Made by a program: the position numbers and the translations under genes. This document shows, piece by piece, positions 5,746 to 11,719 of a DNA stretch of 11,719 nucleotides (its first letter is position 1; each line of letters opens with the position of its first letter). The notes under the pieces are model-generated. The model searched no databases. It saw only the letters and a program-made list of their open reading frames with translations, and was not told the origin of the DNA. Source of the stretch: Eikenella sp963515595 (GTDB taxonomy: Bacteria; Pseudomonadota; Gammaproteobacteria; Burkholderiales; Neisseriaceae); assembly GCA_963515595.1 (NCBI GenBank), contig CAUPYH010000051.1, forward strand, positions 1-11,719, given 5' to 3'.

Positions 5746-5783
5746 AAGCCAGCAGATTGCCCTTAGCAATTACTGGCTTTTTT
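5746..5783 (+). terminator. Rho-independent terminator after rpmF
   Basis: AAGCCAG (5746-5752) pairs with CTGGCTT. An inner stem, ATTGC/GCAAT, extends the hairpin, and it is followed by a run of six or more T. This closes the yceD-rpmF unit and separates it from the genes that follow. Confidence 0.9.
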
Positions 5784-5819
5784 GCATTGCAAACATAGGG
5801 CGGCAAAGCAAGCTGAGCT

Positions 5820-5831
5820 TTCAGGTAGCCT
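5820..5831 (-). repeat. Intergenic DUS with a small palindrome
   Basis: An exact reverse DUS extended by GAAA gives TTTCAGG-tag-CCTGAAA (5819-5835), a seven-base inverted repeat around three bases. It lies between the rpmF terminator and the phosphoribosyltransferase promoter. Confidence 0.85.
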
Positions 5832-5857
5832 GAAACGGCCACTGCCTTGCCGATTAG

Positions 5858-5886
5858 TTGCCCTCCATTCAGCAGCTGTTTACAAT
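5858..5886 (+). promoter_or_regulatory. Candidate promoter for the phosphoribosyltransferase
   Basis: TTGCCC (5858-5863) and TACAAT (5881-5886) are spaced by 17 bases. The -35 matches at four positions and the -10 at five. Initiation near 5893 would give a leader of about 58 bases. Placement just after a terminator supports an independent transcription unit. Confidence 0.5.
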
Positions 5887-5950
5887 CTGCCGTTACGCAG
5901 ATGCTTCAACAACGACAGTCCCACTGCGCCGACCTAACAAAGGATTAAAC

Positions 5951-6484
5951 ATGCCGGAAAAAATCTGGTACACCTACGACGAAATTCATCAAGCCATCCG
6001 CCAATTGGCACAAAAAATCCAAGCTTCCGGCACCCGCTACGATGCGATGATCGCCATCGGCGGCGGCGGTTTTATCCCCGCGCGGATACTGCGCAGCTTC
6101 CTCAATATTCCAATCTACGCCATCACCACCGCCTATTACTGCAACGACCAAGGCCACGCCACCCGCGACTCCGTGCAGAAAATCCAATGGCTCGACCCCA
6201 TGCCGGAAAGCCTGAAAGGCAAACACGTTTTAGTGGTGGACGAAGTGGACGACAGCCGCGTTACCCTGCAATTCTGCCTGGAGCAGCTGCAACAAGAAGA
6301 CTTTGCCTCGATGGGCGTGGCCGTATTGCACGAGAAAATCAAAGAGAAAAAGGGCATACTCCCGCCCGATATCGCCTATTTCAGCGGCCTGGTTACGCCC
6401 GATTGGTGGATCAACTACCCTTGGGATGCCGACGACATTAATGAGCACAACGCACTGGCCGCACAAAAACCGCAACTGCCCTAA
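5951..6484 (+). CDS. Phosphoribosyltransferase (hypoxanthine/xanthine-guanine type)
   Basis: The 177-residue cytoplasmic enzyme has a type I phosphoribosyltransferase fold and would transfer ribose 5-phosphate from PRPP to a base, most likely a purine. Seen in order are DAMIAIGGGGFIPARIL at 31-47 (PPi-binding loop region), the segment around 60-75 likely to form the flexible loop, the PRPP-binding motif HVLVVDEVDDSRVTL at 92-106, and PDWWINYPWDADD at 150-162. The W(I/V).YPW motif resembles yeast-type Hpt1/Xpt1 and related bacterial purine salvage enzymes more than pyrimidine enzymes. The PRPP loop has DDSR where many relatives have DTG/DSG. I chose the ATG at 5951 because AAAGGA precedes it at proper distance; the longer frame from TTG 5858 runs through the promoter. 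The base specificity is uncertain. Confidence 0.85.
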   Translation: MPEKIWYTYDEIHQAIRQLAQKIQASGTRYDAMIAIGGGGFIPARILRSFLNIPIYAITTAYYCNDQGHATRDSVQKIQWLDPMPESLKGKHVLVVDEVDDSRVTLQFCLEQLQQEDFASMGVAVLHEKIKEKKGILPPDIAYFSGLVTPDWWINYPWDADDINEHNALAAQKPQLP

Positions 6485-6539
6485 GGGCTACCTGAAACCA
6501 TCCGTCCGCCGCTATCCCATTCTATTTTTCAGGTAGCCC
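6485..6539. repeat. Widely spaced inverted DUS pair
   Basis: GGGCTACCTGAA at 6485-6496 directly follows the TAA of the phosphoribosyltransferase gene, and its inverse ends at 6539. Both copies have the same G/C substitution at the outermost base. The loop of about 30 bases and the lack of a T-run make it a weaker terminator candidate than 1170-1203. It may still separate the phosphoribosyltransferase from plsX. Confidence 0.7.
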
Positions 6540-6580
6540 CACGGCACGGCACACGGAATACAACGGAAGCACAGAATCCA

Positions 6581-7636
6581 ATGATTACTTTAGCCATAGA
6601 CGCAATGGGCGGCGATGCCGGCCTCACGGTTACCATTCCCGCAGCCTTGGCCTTCCTGCAAGAAAAAACCGATGTCAAACTCATTCTGGTGGGCAATGAA
6701 GAAGCCGTCCGCGGCGCGCTGGGCGAACACGCTTCACACGAGCGGCTGCAAATCATACACGCCAGCGAAGTGGTGGGCATGGACGAAGCCCCGCAGTCGG
6801 CCTTGAAAAACAAAAAAGACTCCTCCATGCGCGTGGCCATCAGCCAGGTGAAAGAAGGAGCGGCGCAGGCCGCCGTATCCGCCGGCAACACCGGCGCACT
6901 GATGGCCACCGCCCGCTTCGTGCTCAAAACCCTGCCCGGCATTGACCGGCCGGCGATTGCCAAATTCATGCCCTCCAAAGGCGGCGGCCTTGCCCTGATG
7001 CTGGATTTGGGCGCCAACGTGGATTGCTCCGCCGCCCAGCTGCTGCAATTTGCCGTGATGGGTGGCGAACTGTTCGGCGCCATGTATCCGCGCAACAGCC
7101 AACCGCGTATCGGCCTGCTGAATGTCGGCACTGAAGACATCAAAGGCGGCAGCGTGATTAAAGAAGCACACCACCTGTTGCAACAAAGCCCGCTGAATTT
7201 TGTCGGTAATGTGGAAGGCAACGCTGTATTCAGTGGCGAAGTTGACGTTGTGGTGGCCGACGGCTTTACCGGCAATGCCGTACTAAAAGCCATTGAAGGA
7301 GCGGTTAAATTCATCGGCGGCATTATCCGCGAAGAGTTCAGCCGCAACTGGCTGAACAAACTTGCCGCCCTGCTGGCACTGCCCACCCTGCGCGGCTTCA
7401 AAAACCGCCTCGACCCGCGCAAGTTTAATGGCGCCATCTTCCTCGGCCTGCGCGGCATCGTGATCAAAAGCCACGGTGGCGCAGACGTAGAAGCCTTCAA
7501 ATATGCCCTGCTCGAGGCCTACCACGAAGTCGAATCCGGCTCCATGGCCAAAATCGAACAAGGCATCGCCACCCAAATGGCACGCCTAGCTGCGGCAGCA
7601 GAGCAAACTCAACCCGCAACTGCCCCTGCAGAGTAA
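6581..7636 (+). CDS. plsX: Phosphate acyltransferase PlsX
   Basis: The 351-residue peripheral membrane enzyme makes acyl-phosphate from acyl-ACP, which PlsY uses to acylate glycerol 3-phosphate in phospholipid synthesis. The N-terminus ITLAIDAMGGDAG is diagnostic. Further family segments are AVSAGNTGALMATA at about 98-111, DRPAIAKFMPS, LMLDLGANVDCSAAQLLQFA at about 139-158, RIGLLNVGTEDIKGG, NFVGNVEGN, and DVVVADGFTGNAVLKAIEG. The length is usual for the family, with a variable Ala/Gln/Pro-rich tail. In many bacteria rpmF-plsX-fabH are contiguous. Here a terminator and a phosphoribosyltransferase gene intervene upstream, and tpiA rather than fabH follows after 36 bases. Confidence 0.97.
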   Translation: MITLAIDAMGGDAGLTVTIPAALAFLQEKTDVKLILVGNEEAVRGALGEHASHERLQIIHASEVVGMDEAPQSALKNKKDSSMRVAISQVKEGAAQAAVSAGNTGALMATARFVLKTLPGIDRPAIAKFMPSKGGGLALMLDLGANVDCSAAQLLQFAVMGGELFGAMYPRNSQPRIGLLNVGTEDIKGGSVIKEAHHLLQQSPLNFVGNVEGNAVFSGEVDVVVADGFTGNAVLKAIEGAVKFIGGIIREEFSRNWLNKLAALLALPTLRGFKNRLDPRKFNGAIFLGLRGIVIKSHGGADVEAFKYALLEAYHEVESGSMAKIEQGIATQMARLAAAAEQTQPATAPAE

Positions 7637-7672
7637 GCCCAGACCATCCCGCAACAGAAAGGACGGCACAGC

Positions 7673-8416
<744 letters not shown>

Positions 8417-8430
8417 ATAGCGAAACAAAC

Positions 8431-8775
8431 ATGGAAGCTTTCAAAACCCTTATTATGATTATCGGTGGCTTTGCCTCGATTGCTGTCATTGGCCTGGTAC
8501 TGATGCAGCAGGGCAAGGGTGCTGATGCCGGTGCCGCTTTTGGCACTGGTAGTGCGCAAGGCGTATTCGGTTCTGCCGGCAGCGCCAACTTCCTCAGCCG
8601 CAGCACCGCTATTGCCGCTACTGTATTTTTCTGCTGCTGCTTGGCACTCAGCATTATTTCATCCAAGCAGGGCAGCGGTAACAAACTGGGTTTGGATGCA
8701 CCTGCTGCAGCACAGCATCACGCCCCGGCTGCTTCGCAACCCGCAGCAGCCAGCCAGCCGGTTATTCCGGAGTAA
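8431..8775 (+). CDS. secG: Protein translocase subunit SecG
   Basis: The 114-residue inner-membrane protein is the small accessory subunit of the SecYEG export channel. It shows two membrane segments (about 5-25 and 58-77), the conserved VLMQQGKGADAGAAFG motif after the first segment (23-38), and a low-complexity Ala/Gln/Pro C-terminal tail after residue 88, as in other SecG proteins. Three consecutive cysteines (68-70) in the second membrane segment are unusual. The gene lies 14 bases after tpiA and immediately before tRNA-Leu(GAG), an order also seen in Escherichia coli for secG-leuU. The Shine-Dalgarno is weak, suggesting translation linked to tpiA. Confidence 0.95.
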   Translation: MEAFKTLIMIIGGFASIAVIGLVLMQQGKGADAGAAFGTGSAQGVFGSAGSANFLSRSTAIAATVFFCCCLALSIISSKQGSGNKLGLDAPAAAQHHAPAASQPAAASQPVIPE

Positions 8776-8795
8776 AAACAAATTCTGATTTTTCA

Positions 8796-8881
8796 GCCGA
8801 CATGGTGGAATTGGTAGACACGCTATCTTGAGGGGGTAGTGACCGTAGGTCGTATGAGTTCAAGTCTCATTGTCGGCACCA
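8796..8881 (+). tRNA. leuU: tRNA-Leu (anticodon GAG)
   Basis: The acceptor arm GCCGACA (8796-8802) pairs with TGTCGGC (8871-8877), followed by A and an encoded CCA. The anticodon stem CTATC/GGTAG frames the loop TTGAGGG, with GAG at 8830-8832. The long variable arm (GACC-gta-GGTC) and the T stem ATGAG/CTCAT with the TTCAAGT loop are typical of a class II leucine tRNA. It is probably co-transcribed with secG, as no promoter is obvious in the 20-base gap, and it is followed by a strong terminator. Confidence 0.98.
8854..8881 (+). other. Probable attachment site core (att) at tRNA 3' end
   Basis: A P4-type integrase gene begins about 220 bases beyond the tRNA in the same direction. Integrases of this family usually recombine within the 3' part of a tRNA gene and leave the tRNA intact. 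The T arm, acceptor strand and CCA are therefore the likely attL core. No second copy is present in the window, so the right boundary would lie beyond 11719. Exact limits are inferred. Confidence 0.5.
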
Positions 8882-8889
8882 TCAAACAA

Positions 8890-8919
8890 AAACAGCCCAA
8901 ATTTTCGGGCTGTTTTTTT
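8890..8919 (+). terminator. Rho-independent terminator after leuU
   Basis: AACAGCCC (8891-8898) pairs with GGGCTGTT (8907-8914) around an eight-base loop, followed by T to 8919. It ends the secG-leuU transcript. If the att core is the tRNA end, the hairpin belongs to the incoming element or was carried by it. Confidence 0.9.
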
Positions 8920-8921
8920 AC

Positions 8922-8945
8922 GTCTAACGCCATCCAATGCAATTA
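8922..8945 (+). repeat. Decamer-type repeat copy 1 before the integrase
   Basis: CTAACGCCAT (8924-8933) followed by CCAATGCAAT (8934-8943) resembles the decamer arrays at 9011-9040 and 10373-10412. It may be one of a set of integrase or excisionase binding sites. The match is looser than for the other arrays. Confidence 0.4.
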
Positions 8946-9010
8946 GCCAAATCCAATACAGGCAAGGCTTTCAGGCTGATTCAGCCCATCCTTTCCCCTT
9001 CCCTATTCAG

Positions 9011-9040
9011 CTAATCCCGTCTAATGCCGTCTAATTGAAT
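9011..9040 (+). repeat. Three-copy decamer array upstream of the integrase
   Basis: CTAATCCCGT, CTAATGCCGT and CTAATTGAAT follow one another with an exact 10-base period, about one helical turn. CTAATGCCGT recurs exactly at 10383-10392 downstream of the gene. Helically phased sites suggest a protein binding array, most likely arm-type sites of the recombination complex. Confidence 0.55.
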
Positions 9041-9052
9041 TGCCCCTTTTAT

Positions 9053-9100
9053 GGGGGTATGATTGGGGGTATCCAGAAATACCCTCAAAAATATACCCCC
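9053..9100. promoter_or_regulatory. GGGGGTAT/ATACCCCC inverted sites at the integrase start
   Basis: GGGGGTAT occurs at 9053-9060 and 9065-9072 as direct copies. Inverse copies follow: a shorter ATACCC at 9079-9084 and a full ATACCCCC at 9093-9100, which ends three bases before the integrase ATG at 9104. The set forms a palindromic cluster that could be integrase arm sites with autoregulation of int. RNA from this region could also fold and occlude the start. Confidence 0.55.
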
Positions 9101-9103
9101 AGA

Positions 9104-10321
9104 ATGCCCCTGAACGACCGCCAAATCAAGAACGCGAAACCTACCGGCACAGGAAAGAAAGCCAAGCTGTTTGACGGCGGCGGCCTGTATCTGGAAGTTA
9201 CCCCGGCAGGCGGCAAAATCTTCCGCCTGAAATACCGTATCAACGGCAAGGAAAAAACGCTGACTATCGGCAAGTATCCTGCCGTTTCCCTCTCCGAAGC
9301 ACGGCAGGCTGCCGAAAACGCCCGCCGTCTGCTGTCAGACGGGCAAGACCCCGCTGCCGCCAAGCAACAGGAAAAACAAGAGCGAAAAGCTGCCGCCCTA
9401 AATACCTTTGAAGCCCTTGCCCGCCGTTGGCATGCCGACAACCTGCACCGCTGGCAGCCCGTTCACGCCGAACGTATTCTTGCCGATATGCAAAAAGACG
9501 TGTTTCCTCACATTGGGCAAATACCGCTGGCCGAAGTAAGCGTTTCCGACGTGAAAAACGTTATTGCCGCCATTGTGGCACGCGGCGCCAATGTAACCGC
9601 CGAGAAAGTGCGGCAATGGATAGGCGCGGTGTACACCTATGCCGCCATGTTGGAGATAACCGACCGCAACCCCGCCATACCGCTACGCGGCCACTTCGAG
9701 AAAAAGACCACCCGCCACATGCCCGCCCTGCCCCGCGAAGAACTGGCCGAGTTTTACCGCCGCTTGATACTGGCCGATATTGAGCCGGCAAACAAAATTG
9801 CCCTGCTGCTGACTATGCTGGTGTTTGTACGCAATACCGAACTACGCGGCGGGCAATGGGTGGAAGTGGACTTTTCAGCGGCGCAATGGATTATTCCCGC
9901 CGAGCGCATGAAGATGAAACGCAGCCATACTGTGCCGCTTTCCGATTGGGCGCTGGAGCTACTGCGGGAACTGCACGGCCTAACCGGCAATACTCCCTAT
10001 CTATTTCCCAGCCGCACCAAAACCACCGGCTTTATCAGCGATGCCACCCTAACCCGCATCATTGAGCGCCTAGGCTACAAAGGCATAGCCACCCCGCACG
10101 GCTTCCGCAGTTTGGCAAGCAGCATCCTGAACGAACAGGGCTACAACCCAGATGCCATAGAACGCCAGTTAGCGCATGAAGAAAGCAACCGGATTAGAGC
10201 CGCCTACAATCGGGCGGAGTATCTGGCCGAGCGGCGGGAGATGATGCAATGGTATTCGGACTATCTGCGGGAGCGGTATCGCCAAGCCCAAGCCTTGATT
10301 GCAGCAGCCGGGGCTACCTGA
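9104..10321 (+). CDS. P4-type tyrosine integrase
   Basis: From ATG 9104 the product is 405 residues, normal for P4-family site-specific recombinases. The N-terminal arm-binding domain (1-about 90) starts MPLNDRQIKNAKP and contains LFDGGGLYLEV and TLTIGKYPAVSLSEAR. A central SAM-like core-binding domain (about 100-195) follows, then the catalytic domain with the full set of residues: Arg243 (VRNTEL), Lys272, His332 and Arg335 (HGFR), His358 (QLAHEE) and the nucleophile Tyr368 (AAYNRAEYL). The frame is open upstream to TTG 9035 and ATG 9059, but the family normally begins MPL.D..I, so I chose 9104 although no Shine-Dalgarno is seen. The gene follows tRNA-Leu in the same direction, its probable att site. 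The TGA stop lies inside a DUS variant. It appears intact. Confidence 0.95.
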   Translation: MPLNDRQIKNAKPTGTGKKAKLFDGGGLYLEVTPAGGKIFRLKYRINGKEKTLTIGKYPAVSLSEARQAAENARRLLSDGQDPAAAKQQEKQERKAAALNTFEALARRWHADNLHRWQPVHAERILADMQKDVFPHIGQIPLAEVSVSDVKNVIAAIVARGANVTAEKVRQWIGAVYTYAAMLEITDRNPAIPLRGHFEKKTTRHMPALPREELAEFYRRLILADIEPANKIALLLTMLVFVRNTELRGGQWVEVDFSAAQWIIPAERMKMKRSHTVPLSDWALELLRELHGLTGNTPYLFPSRTKTTGFISDATLTRIIERLGYKGIATPHGFRSLASSILNEQGYNPDAIERQLAHEESNRIRAAYNRAEYLAERREMMQWYSDYLRERYRQAQALIAAAGAT

Positions 10322-10322
10322 A
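10311..10322 (+). repeat. DUS variant overlapping the integrase stop codon
   Basis: GGGCTACCTGAA differs from the DUS only at the first base. The TGA inside it is the stop codon of the integrase gene. Confidence 0.8.
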
Positions 10323-10328
10323 AACCAG

Positions 10329-10353
10329 ACACCAGCAGGCGGGCTGGTGTTTT
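10329..10353 (+). terminator. Rho-independent terminator after the integrase
   Basis: ACACCAGC (10329-10336) pairs with GCTGGTGT (10343-10350) around AGGCGG, followed by TTTATTT. It separates int from the genes downstream. Confidence 0.88.
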
Positions 10354-10372
10354 ATTTCGCTTCGCATTATCC

Positions 10373-10412
10373 TTAATCCAGCCTAATGCCGTATAACGCC
10401 GTATTGCATGAT
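10373..10412 (+). repeat. Decamer array downstream of the integrase
   Basis: TTAATCCAGC, CTAATGCCGT, ATAACGCCGT and ATTGCATGAT follow with a 10-base period. The second unit is identical to one at 9021-9030. Placed between the int terminator and the 51-residue ORF, the array could bind integrase/excisionase or regulate that ORF. Confidence 0.5.
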
Positions 10413-10453
10413 AGAGGCAAGGCAGCGAAACCGACGAGCAAAAGGAGAACACC

Positions 10454-10609
10454 ATGCCAGTCATCGTCACAGACAACGCACTAGAGGCGCTGCGAAGCCT
10501 GAATTATCCCGATACCGCCGCCGATATGGAGCTGGAAATTCCCCCACGCAGCAAAGCGCAACGCCAGCCCGTGGATTTTGCAGAAAATTGTCTGCTTGAA
10601 CCTGTTTGA
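10454..10609 (+). CDS. Small 51-residue protein of unknown function
   Basis: The frame ATG 10454 to TGA 10609 encodes a 51-residue acidic protein beginning MPVIVTDNALEALRSLNYPD and containing the proline-rich stretch MELEIPPRSKAQRQPV (25-40). I recognise no family. Coding is supported by an excellent ribosome binding site, AAAGGAG at 10441-10447, seven bases before the start, and by GC-rich codon use like that of the integrase. It has no membrane segment and only one cysteine. It lies between a decamer array and a DUS whose first base is the last base of its stop codon. Its place after int suggests a small regulator such as an excisionase, but no helix-turn-helix is evident, so that is speculation. 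Confidence 0.65.
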   Translation: MPVIVTDNALEALRSLNYPDTAADMELEIPPRSKAQRQPVDFAENCLLEPV

Positions 10610-10620
10610 GGCTACCTGAA
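10609..10620 (+). repeat. DUS overlapping the stop codon of the 51-residue ORF
   Basis: An exact DUS begins with the A of the TGA stop. It also marks the border between GC-rich DNA on the left and the AT-rich gene on the right. Confidence 0.9.
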
Positions 10621-10671
10621 AATAGGGGCGAGTTTAGTAAAACTTAGTATTTTAGAAAACTGGACTTGATA

Positions 10672-11598
10672 ATGAACACAGAGATACAAGAAATAAACAA
10701 GGATAAAGGCTATAAAGAACTAATCAATTTAATTCGTGATACACAATGTGCAGCTAGTATCAATTTTTCCAGTAAATATGACCCTGATATTTTTCAGAGT
10801 AAAGAAAATTTGATTGCTGCTATACAAAAACAAAACGATATATTCCTTGGGTATTATGAGCAATTATTAAAAAATGATTCTTTTCTCTCAATTATAGAAA
10901 ATGTTGCTTTTAAATCGTTTGCAAGAAAGGCGGCAAAATTTTGGAAAATAAATCTAGGTTATATTAATAGAATTACATCAGATGAACTGATAAATAAGCT
11001 TGTATCTAATTGGATAGAAAGAAAAAATGCTACTTTCCCTCCCGTGGAAAATATATGGTTTATTGCCAAATTAAGCTATTTTAAATCATTATATAACATT
11101 AATATGCATATTATTTTGCCGATAGTAAAAACTATTGCCGAATTAAAAATAGAGCCTTTAATAACAGCAACAGAAGCGAAAAAAGCGGCTGCTTATGTGG
11201 AAAAACACCAAGTAGAGTTAGTGAGACAGCAAGCAATTGTAATGCGTTATGCAAAACAACAGGGAATGATTGAGCAAAATGATAAAAATGCAAGAAAATT
11301 CCAACACTGGTCGCATATCAATAGAGCAACTATATCCCCTGATTTATTGGAACTTGTACAACAAACAGCAAGGAACACTTCAAATTTAGAGGCACGGCGT
11401 ATTACTGCCGAGCTTATCAGGGCTAATAGGTATTTAGCTGAACATCCACCTATTGCTGCATTAACGGAGCTTACCGATTTTGCGGAAAATGATTTTATAT
11501 CTCCTGATACAGTCAGCCGATATGTGAAAGCTGTTAATAGCTATCCAAAGTACTTCATGAGTTATCGCGGAGTATGTCACCGCAAAAAACAGCCATAA
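10672..11598 (+). CDS. Unknown AT-rich island protein
   Basis: From ATG 10672 the product is 308 residues (TTG 10666 would add two). I do not recognise the family. It is probably soluble, rich in Lys, Asn and Ile in the first half, with mostly helical character. One hydrophobic stretch, NINMHIILPIVKTIAEL (142-158), is short for a membrane anchor. The second half is more polar and has two similar ISPD-led helices (221-230 and 277-286). The latter, ISPDTVSRYVKAV, could be a helix-turn-helix recognition helix. Codon use favours AAA, ATA and TTA, quite unlike the neighbouring core genes, and composition becomes less AT-rich toward the 3' end. A modest GGA eight bases before the ATG may serve as ribosome binding site. 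As first large cargo gene beside an integrase it could be a defence, toxin or regulatory gene, but nothing in the sequence proves this. Confidence 0.8.
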   Translation: MNTEIQEINKDKGYKELINLIRDTQCAASINFSSKYDPDIFQSKENLIAAIQKQNDIFLGYYEQLLKNDSFLSIIENVAFKSFARKAAKFWKINLGYINRITSDELINKLVSNWIERKNATFPPVENIWFIAKLSYFKSLYNINMHIILPIVKTIAELKIEPLITATEAKKAAAYVEKHQVELVRQQAIVMRYAKQQGMIEQNDKNARKFQHWSHINRATISPDLLELVQQTARNTSNLEARRITAELIRANRYLAEHPPIAALTELTDFAENDFISPDTVSRYVKAVNSYPKYFMSYRGVCHRKKQP

Positions 11599-11654
11599 AT
11601 ACTAGAAATCTGCGCCGCAGAATCCCTTTAAAATCATGTGGATTTTTCCAAGAC

Positions 11655-11680
11655 AGCCGCCCACGAGGCGGCTTATTCTT
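11655..11680 (+). terminator. Hairpin after the unknown island gene
   Basis: AGCCGCC (11655-11661) pairs with GGCGGCT (11667-11673) around CACGA and is followed by a mixed T-rich tail, TATTCTTT. It may terminate the preceding gene or attenuate the next one. The tail is not a clean T-run. Confidence 0.6.
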
Positions 11681-11706
11681 TGCCCCGTTATCCAACAACA
11701 GCTAAC

Positions 11707-11711
11707 GAGGT
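11707..11711 (+). promoter_or_regulatory. Probable ribosome binding site of a gene starting past the window
   Basis: GAGGT lies eight bases before the end of the window with no start codon after it. The spacing would suit an ATG at about 11720, the next gene of the island. Inference from spacing only. Confidence 0.4.
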
Positions 11712-11719
11712 ATCAAACC

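Larger units (their letters stand above)
8882..11719 (+). mobile_element. Left end of a tRNA-Leu-linked integrative element (partial)
   Basis: The stretch starts at the tRNA 3' end and carries a P4-type integrase, short iterated motifs around it, a 51-residue ORF and an AT-rich unknown gene whose composition differs strongly from the housekeeping genes to the left. The layout tRNA - integrase - cargo is that of a genomic island or satellite prophage. No structural phage, conjugation or replication gene is visible in the part shown, so the type of element is undetermined. Confidence 0.72.

Noticed and set aside
5858..5950. N-terminal extension of the phosphoribosyltransferase from TTG 5858
   Set aside because: The extension overlaps the promoter candidate and adds 31 residues with no homology sense; ATG 5951 has AAAGGA before it and starts the fold correctly.
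9035..9103. N-terminal extension of the integrase from TTG 9035 or ATG 9059
   Set aside because: The extension is translated from the GGGGGTAT inverted-repeat cluster, and P4-type integrases normally begin at the MPL.D..I segment. Kept as a minor possibility because 9104 lacks a Shine-Dalgarno.
9011..10412. Decamer arrays as iterons of a replication origin
   Set aside because: No replication initiator gene, AT-rich unwinding region or DnaA box cluster is seen next to them. The link with the integrase is more economical.

Overview
The window most resembles a chromosomal segment of an Eikenella-like member of the Neisseriaceae. The main clue is the 12-mer AGGCTACCTGAA (reverse TTCAGGTAGCCT). 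It recurs more than a dozen times on both strands, in intergenic and coding DNA, and matches the DNA uptake sequence (DUS) dialect described for Eikenella. The gene content (Maf/YceF, YceD-L32, PlsX, TpiA-SecG-leuU), two Correia-type miniature repeats and moderately high GC agree with this. The genus is inferred from the sequence only.

Layout. Positions 1-361 hold tandem DUS, a short Correia-type element and a good sigma70 promoter in front of a polar amino acid ABC permease (362-1141). A DUS inverted repeat then separates it from a convergent two-domain glycosyltransferase gene (1218-2795, minus). The gap 2796-3065 carries a second, divergent Correia-type element. Three more minus-strand genes follow: an RsmI-like methyltransferase paralogue (3066-3809), an AT-richer 140-residue SUKH-like protein (3868-4290) and a YceF-type Maf nucleotide pyrophosphatase (4361-4951). 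A divergent promoter region leads into yceD-rpmF (5006-5725), closed by a strong terminator. Next come a phosphoribosyltransferase with its own promoter (5951-6484), plsX (6581-7636), tpiA (7673-8416), secG (8431-8775) and tRNA-Leu(GAG) (8796-8881).

From the 3' end of the tRNA onward the window enters an integrated element whose right end lies outside. It contains a P4-type tyrosine integrase (9104-10321), a 51-residue ORF with a strong ribosome binding site (10454-10609), and a very AT-rich 308-residue protein I do not recognise (10672-11598). A terminator-like hairpin and an apparent Shine-Dalgarno sequence follow at the window edge. Short iterated motifs flank the integrase: decamers of the type CTAAYSCCGT on both sides, and GGGGGTAT/ATACCCCC inverted copies directly before its start. 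They are candidate arm-type or operator sites.

How it fits together. The core genes serve phospholipid synthesis (plsX), ribosome assembly (yceD, rpmF), nucleotide metabolism and housecleaning (maf, phosphoribosyltransferase), glycolysis (tpiA), protein export (secG) and leucine decoding (leuU). The accessory content is the tRNA-linked island with its unknown cargo and the isolated SUKH-like gene. The most distinctive features are the DUS network (several copies touching stop codons, four inside reading frames), the two Correia subtypes sharing a DUS-linked flank, and the unknown genes beside the integrase.
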